Shown here: positions 58,505-64,000 of the stretch, in pieces
Layout: each line of letters starts with the position of its first letter
How positions within the stretch are numbered: position 1 is the first letter of the stretch
Source: Hypericum androsaemum
Taxonomy: Eukaryota; Streptophyta; Magnoliopsida; Malpighiales; Hypericaceae
Reading direction: 5' to 3'
Assembly (NCBI GenBank): GCA_963995505.1
Contig: OZ023198.1
Coordinates: 9,911,141 to 9,975,140 of the forward strand
Length of the DNA: 64,000 bases
Notes under the pieces: model-generated
What the model was told of the DNA's origin: nothing
What the model saw: only the letters and a program-made list of their open reading frames with translations
Database searches by the model: none
Translations under genes and position numbers: made by a program

Positions 58505-59300
58505 GCAATCAAGAATTATTATATAGAAAGACCCAATAAATAGCAAAGCTTTTGCCACTTTTTCATCTAAAATTATATTGGCTTTTGCCGCTTTCATGGT
58601 AGTAGGTACGTCGCTCTCTCGTTTGCATGTCAATTTTATCTAATTTATTTGAATGTGCATTATTTTAGACTTTTTTATATATATTGGTGACATTAGCTAT
58701 TTCAAATATATTTAATTTTTTAGGTCACAAAATGGGAGATTTACATGTAATTCGTGCCTCGTAAAAATGGGTTAGTAGTTAATAATCTAGCCACGTTGCT
58801 ACTTGATTAATATTTATATGACCAAAGTCGAAGTTTCTCGTGAACTTGTACTCACGCTAATTACGAGTTTTGCGTGTTTATTTTCTTTCCGAACTGCAAT
58901 CCATTGTTGGTAAATTAGATTTTTTTGTTGTTGAAGGAATTGAAACCAAGTGCAATTGATCTTTTTTTTCCTTCAATGTAAATCTCACCAATTTTTTTGA
59001 AAATTAAAGCTCACCAATTTAAGTATATCATTTTGCAGGTTTTTTGGGACTGAAATGAAAGAAGTATTTGTATTCAGTGGAAAAGTTTGAGGCCAACTTT
59101 GAGTGTTGATAAGTTCAAGGTCTAGACTTCGCCAACAACTCAAATTCCGACTCACTTAAAACTTTTTTGGACCATGAAATTCAGAAAAAAAGATATAAAT
59201 TATCGAAAAAATAAAATTTTACCATTCTGGATCGATCGAAATCTTACATCATCTATATTAATTTTAAGTCAAAGTTTGACTCTTGCTTTATATGAGTTGT
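58505..59300. other. Intergenic DNA right of the inverted repeat, no gene established
   Basis: A tiny spliceable frame can be drawn (ATG at 58594 with donor GGTACGT, acceptor TTTTTTAG near 58722, stop soon after), but its product would be only about a dozen residues. Nothing else recognised. Confidence 0.4.
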
Positions 59301-59304
59301 CATG

Positions 59305-59500
59305 GTTGCCGCCTTGGACCCTCGTCGATCACCACACTATAAGGTGATAGGCGTGAGCGGTTCTCAGAATCCCTCGAATGGCTTAATCCATGGAATGGCA
59401 AAGCGCCTACAGCAAGGAAGCCATCAATTGGATCAGCCAAACGGAAGTGGCTTTTGTATGGGACAATGACAATCGTGACGCTTCTGTAAAATGTCGGATA
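59305..59500 (+). pseudogene. Fragment resembling an F-box-associated domain
   Basis: The + strand reads VAALDPRRSPHYKVIGVSGS, resembling the AFDPSxSPHYKVV motif of plant F-box-associated proteins. After a frame change it continues AINWISQTEVAFVWDND-like sequence. Only about 65 codons remain, with no start, no F-box and no flanking exons. It is a likely relic of a member of this very large family. Confidence 0.4.
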
Positions 59501-60145
59501 TTGCGTTATGACATTAAGACATAAAATTAGTTACACGGCTTAATTAGTTGATTAATCTTATGTTGAACAAAATTTGCTACTTTTTAATATCAGTGTAAAG
59601 GTTAAGATGTTTATACTTTCCAAATTATGGAGGCTACTTAAATTGTAAATTAATCATTCGTGCATATCAAAATATTACATTCATTTTTATTCCAGGAGTG
59701 GTTATTTTGGTCTTAGTCATATCGGGACCAGCATTTTTTTATTCTTGGATTCGAGCGCGAACTAATCTGTTATTGCAAAAAAAAAAATCATGCAATTAGG
59801 CAATCAAATAATCTCTAGGAGGATCCTTTACTTTGTAAACTATAATTAATGTTAATAACACCCGATTCACTAATTAAAAAATTCATTCATTGTCTATCGG
59901 AACATCAAATTTCAATTTTTGAATCTCACTGGTTGAGATAATATTTAACTAAATAATGTCATTACGGCGAGGTAAAAATGGCATATGATGATTTGAACAA
60001 TAGTACCACTATTAGGGATCCATTTCTTTTCCTAGGTTTTACAATATTTTTATTCTCTCCCAATTTTTCACTACTAAGCTGAGCAAATTTTTTAGCTGGT
60101 GTGTCACTTAAGAGAGAAAATTTATAATTAAGCACATGGAAGTGC
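59500..60145. other. AT-rich intergenic DNA, nothing recognised
   Basis: No gene, RNA or terminal repeats seen. Confidence 0.55.
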
Positions 60146-61400
60146 AAGGATGACGTACTTTAGGGAAGTTCTTTATACCAAAATGGCATTAACCTTGAAA
60201 ATTATTCTATCACTGAGTTACAATAGTTATACTTTTAATCATTTAATCTCAAAAATTATCGTATAGTCTCTCCGATTTACAAAAGTATTATCGATGGCCA
60301 GGATTAGTATTCTTTTTCCTCTCAATTGAAAAAAACGGAGTTCATTGAGAAAACTTTGTATTCAAAATGCCATTTACAGCCTAAAATATTGGACAAAAAA
60401 TTTTCGATATGTGAAAATAATACTATGTCAATATTTTAATAAACTCCACGATATAAAGTTTTGCAAAGTTCAAAGTCAAAATCTTAGTTAGCAAAACTAA
60501 TCGCACAACTCAATGACATGATTTGAATAAAAAAAAGGATTTGTATATAAAAACATTAAACCTTTGGTCGCTATCAAGTTGGCTCTAAGTCTTTCATGAT
60601 CTCAATTTTAAGGATACCAATTAAGATAACTTCATATTTTATTATATAGTTTCATAAAATAATATTTTATTCTTCTAAGAATATGTCATTTTTATAACAC
60701 ATGTATACTATAATCTGTATTTTTAAATGGGTACATCAATATTACTTAATTATTTAAATGATTTCTCACATTTTTACTGGACCTCAAGTTATGCCGCCGG
60801 CATCAAGTGAAACTTGGGTCTCAGATTACACCGTGAACATTTAATCGAGATTAACCAGATCCATATTATTATCGAGATCCATAGTAAAGCACAATTTCTA
60901 AACTGAAGATATCATCATAAATGGTTTCCTTCCTTGGGGTTTTCTTTTTGGTAGTTTCCCTATTTGTGTGAATTTTGTAGTTTTTATAAAAGGAGAAGCT
61001 TTCTTTTTTTGTGAAATATTATTAGGAAGTAAATTACTAGTAGGTTACATAGTAGGAAAGTTAGTTACCAGAAATATAATAATTAAAATTAATTACTCAA
61101 CTATGGTACTTTCCATGATAGAAAAGTTATAAGGAAATTTGATTTTTCACTAGTCAAATTTGGTAGTTTTCATAATTGAAAACGTTCTACTTTTTCTGTG
61201 AAATATTGTGAGAAAAGTTAATTAATTTGTAGTCAATTTTGCAAATTTTCATCATCGGAAGTTAATCCCGTGAAATCTTATTAGGAAAGTTAATTCCTAA
61301 TAATAGTTGACAGAGGATAAATGTACATGTAAAAATTTGATAAGAGAGTAATTAACTTTTCTAATAATATTTTACACAAATGAATAACTTTTCCTATTAT
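60146..61400. repeat. Duplicated block, right copy, with minisatellite tail
   Basis: 60146-60485 matches 47341-47702, 60520-60935 matches 56640-57180, and 60960-61400 carries the same AGTTAATTAC/TTTGGTAGTTTTCATAAT minisatellite units as 57190-58165. This copy lacks the Copia insertion. The latter part includes units in inverted orientation (about 61320-61400). Confidence 0.8.
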
Positions 61401-61712
61401 TAAACTACAAAAATAAAAAGAAAAGCTTTGACGATATATTTCATTATTTTGCATGTTGATTTGACCTTTATCGAATAAGGGTAAGCCTAATTTGACGTTA
61501 AATAAAGTTTGAGATTTATCATCAAGGCCCAGATTGGATCTAAACAGAGTTAAGTAAAAAGTACCGTACGAACCAAGGAAAAAGGGGGTGACCCCCTGTG
61601 GCAAACTTGTTAATAATGGTTAATTACATGGAAAACTTTTCCATTGCAAAAAGAAACAAAACGTGTGCATGTGGGGTGTTGGAGTGGGTGGGGGTAGGGT
61701 CGTGGGGACATT

Positions 61713-62112
61713 GGATTGGGTCCAGAGTGAAAGGAACATTCTGGATTGTTTGGACTGAAAAGATAGATAATAACATGCCGTGATTACAACACTGACATGT
61801 CACAGTTATGACACTAATAATCCAAGTTATTGATAATGACCCGCGTGCTACGATAATGACATGTCCAGTTAGCAATAGCGACATGTTGGTGATCTCCTGC
61901 CGGAACGATAATGGCATGCTAAGGTTACGACACTGGCATGTCACAATTATGACAATGGTATGCCTAGTTATCGATAACGGCATGTTGGTGATACCCTGCT
62001 GGTACACTGACTTTTTTTATTTTGGTTCCCTGATTTTAACTTTTTTACATAAAAGTCCCTGCGTGTCCTTCAGTCCAAACAGTTCGAAATGGGCTCATTC
62101 CAAACCCAATCC
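61713..62112. mobile_element. MITE family E, copy 3 (~400 bp)
   Basis: Left terminus GGATTGGGTCCAGAGTG and right terminus CATTCCAAACCCAATCC are inverted. Inner blocks GGATTGTTTGGACTGAA and TTCAGTCCAAACAGTTCG match copies 1 and 2. The interior is a run of ACATGTCACAGTTATGACA-type repeats. No clear target duplication is seen, so this copy is older. Confidence 0.75.
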
Positions 62113-62149
62113 AACCCCCCGCGGGGGAGGGAGACTATGTGGGTTGGAC

Positions 62150-62520
62150 ATTTACTTTATTTTTGTTATTTTTAGCTTGCACTTTATTTTTTAATTAGAA
62201 GTTAACAATGTTGGTGGTTAATTAATTTAGTATTAGTATCCATGTGAAGCGATATTGGTATACCATATAATAAATATTATAATTTTTGATATATTTTTAT
62301 ATAAGTATTATTGAATAATATAAATAGTAAAGTGATATTGGTATATCATGTGATGCAATATTGATATATCATGTGACGAGATATTGGTATCACATACGCG
62401 GGCATACCAATATGACATTCCCAAAATATATTTGCCGAGGTATATCAATATGACATACTCAAACATACAGTTATCATGCTAAAATTAGATTACTGTCAGA
62501 TTTTTTTATAACACACTTCA
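62150..62520. other. AT-rich DNA with GATATTGGTAT repeats
   Basis: GATATTGGTATACCATATAA-like words recur about five times (62250-62450), forming short palindromic repeats. No gene. Confidence 0.6.
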
Positions 62521-62531
62521 CCCCGTCGTGA

Positions 62532-63470
62532 AGCCTTGGCCATTTTTGGGTTAGAAAGATGATGTCGTTGGGAAGATTAACCCTCTAACCACAAAGGGTC
62601 ATGCCTTCATTGTGGCTACCATTGACTACTCTACCAACAAGGTGGAGGTCGTCCCTATGAAGGTCGTGAGTAAAGAGACGGTCATCCAATTCTTCAAGAA
62701 GTACATCATACATAGATTTGGGTTACCTGATAAGATTATGACTGATGAAGCTATCTTCACAGGGGAATATAGGTTTCAAGATTACACACTCCACACCTTA
62801 CTATATACAAGACAATAGTCAACCAGAGGCCATAAACAAGGTGTTAAGAGGAGTATAGAAAAGATGCTAAGAGAGAAGCCTCAAACGTGGCATCTCGCTT
62901 TGTTGGATGTATTTTGGGCCTTCTGGACTTCGAAGAAGAGGGCTACCAGGACTACACCATTCGCCCTCACTTACGAACATGAGACAATGATTCTCTCGGA
63001 GCTGAAAGTACAGTCCTTGAGGAGCGCCAAGAAGATGCACCTATCCCATCTTAATTATAACTCTGATATGTTTGCCAACCTAGAAGACTTTTCCGAAGAA
63101 AGGCTAAGGGCCCTGTATGCCATCATAAAAAAAGAAGGTCGCTGAGAAAGCTTACCACAAGCGAGTATGTGAAAAGTATTTCAAATTAGGAGACTTAGTT
63201 TGGAAGGTCATCCTCCCATTAGAGTGCAAGGATCCTGAACATGGGAAATGATCTCCTAACTGGGAATGGCTGTTTAAAGTGCACGATGAACTATGGAACA
63301 ATTTGTATCCACTTGTTGATGTTAAAGGAGAGGTATATGATCGACCGATAAACAGACTATACTTAAAGTCATATTGCCCTTGCATGTGTGATGGAATTGA
63401 TAATTGTCTATTCAAGGACTATGCACGATCATATGACAAGGAGATGTAGTTAACCCTAGCCTACAATACA
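62532..63470 (+). pseudogene. Gypsy integrase remnant
   Basis: Broken frames read GHAFIVATIDYSTNKVEVVPMKVVSKETVIQF (given here as family motif span 62605-62700), then IIHRFGLPDKIMTDEAIFTG. The core D-D-E integrase pattern has its second Asp in the TDE context but lacks a proper TDxGxxF. 62864-63145 continues with WHLALLDVFWAF and TPFALTYEHE. 63150-63400 is the C-terminal region with stops. It is the likely 3' part of the Gypsy family seen at 42-46 kb. Confidence 0.75.
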
Positions 63471-63591
63471 GTAGTGGTAGAATAAAATGATTATTAGTAA
63501 CAGTTGGCCACGACCGTAGTTAACTTTCTCAGTCATCTCTTAGTCTGTGCTTTTGATAACACTTAACTTTTTTTTACCCTACCCTGGGTCG

Positions 63592-63595
<4 letters not shown>

Positions 63596-63642
<47 letters not shown>
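63596..63642. repeat. (AT)n dinucleotide microsatellite
   Basis: An uninterrupted AT alternation of about 47 bp. Confidence 0.97.
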
Positions 63643-63644
<2 letters not shown>

Positions 63645-63894
63645 TTAATTCTTTTCTTGGTCGTTCGATCTTTTTCCAACTTATCTTTAGACTAGTCGTC
63701 AATATAGAGGTTATGTCCTTCGGATTTTATTATGTTTGGTCATCTTCGTACATGCATCACATGCTAAAAGACAGTAATGATAGGTGTCTAAGCATACAAC
63801 CACGAGGATAGATAAAGTCAAGGTACGTGGCTCTCAAAAGTATAAGAATTCTAAATGAGCCTAATCGTTATCTCTTGGACTCGAAGCCACCGTC

Positions 63895-64000
63895 CTTGAG
63901 CCCCTGACTTCTGGGTCAAGGCATGAGATGGCCTTGCGAGTGAGGGCGCGTGCATCATCAAAACTGCCCTTTTGCATGACACATGATAACTTCTTGTGTG
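63895..64000. mobile_element. LTR-like sequence running off the right edge
   Basis: Collinear with 47087-47210 (GAGATGGCCTTGCGAG / GAGACGACCTTGTGAG; GGGCGCGTGCATC; CTTCTTGTGTG). It follows the Gypsy integrase remnant by about 430 bp, as expected for a downstream LTR. Confidence 0.5.

Overview
This is a nuclear segment of a flowering-plant genome, probably a eudicot but not assignable to species. Evidence: AT-rich intergenic DNA, GT-AG introns throughout, plant-type genes (a chloroplast RelA/SpoT homologue and a FUSED/TWO-IN-ONE kinase), a U2 snRNA gene with the plant upstream sequence element, and plant Copia, Gypsy and Mutator-type elements. The protein genes are spliced, so their models were assembled exon by exon; all splice phases close and none of the four has an internal stop.

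Layout. 1-6.3 kb: transposon-derived DNA, namely the end of a gene-capturing Mutator-like element (Pack-MULE), a complete 982-bp element of the same kind with a 9-bp target duplication, a degenerate tandem array, and a 1.1-kb foldback element whose arms carry tRNA-like promoter modules. 7.0-7.6 kb: a C-rich degenerate minisatellite. 7.8-10.2 kb: a 6-exon ARF-type GTPase of the ARFB1 class (+). 11.2 kb: tRNA-Thr(AGU). 12.3-20.2 kb: RSH1, 18 exons, 876 aa (+), with a small inverted-repeat element about 100 bp upstream of its start. 21.4-21.7 kb: U2 snRNA with USE, TATA-like element and 3' box. 22.3-22.8 kb: a 176-bp tandem repeat. 24.0-27.7 kb: PP4R2, regulatory subunit 2 of protein phosphatase 4, 7 exons, 246 aa (-). 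28.8-29.3 kb: a 22-bp minisatellite. 30.5-38.6 kb: FUSED/TWO-IN-ONE kinase, 22 exons, 1332 aa (+).

38.9-64.0 kb is a transposon graveyard with no host gene I can support. It holds three copies of a MITE family, a decayed Ty3/Gypsy element broken by Pack-MULE-like insertions, and a structurally complete but nonsense-riddled Ty1/Copia element (47708-56106, minus strand). The Copia element has a 5-bp target duplication, primer-binding site, polypurine tract and an unexplained intact 200-codon ORF in its 5' leader. It sits inside one copy of a diverged duplicated block whose second copy lies at 60.1-61.3 kb. Next to it is an inverted repeat that places two TATA-bearing promoter-like arms back to back. 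A second Gypsy integrase remnant and LTR-like DNA run off the right edge.

The four protein genes do not form a pathway: they serve membrane traffic (ARF), plastid ppGpp metabolism (RSH1), phosphatase signalling (PP4R2) and cytokinesis (FUSED/TIO). The less ordinary content is in the mobile DNA: one Mutator-like family that repeatedly acquired host sequence (probably COG1 exons in one copy), the tRNA-like foldback element, the Copia leader ORF and the inverted promoter-like repeat.
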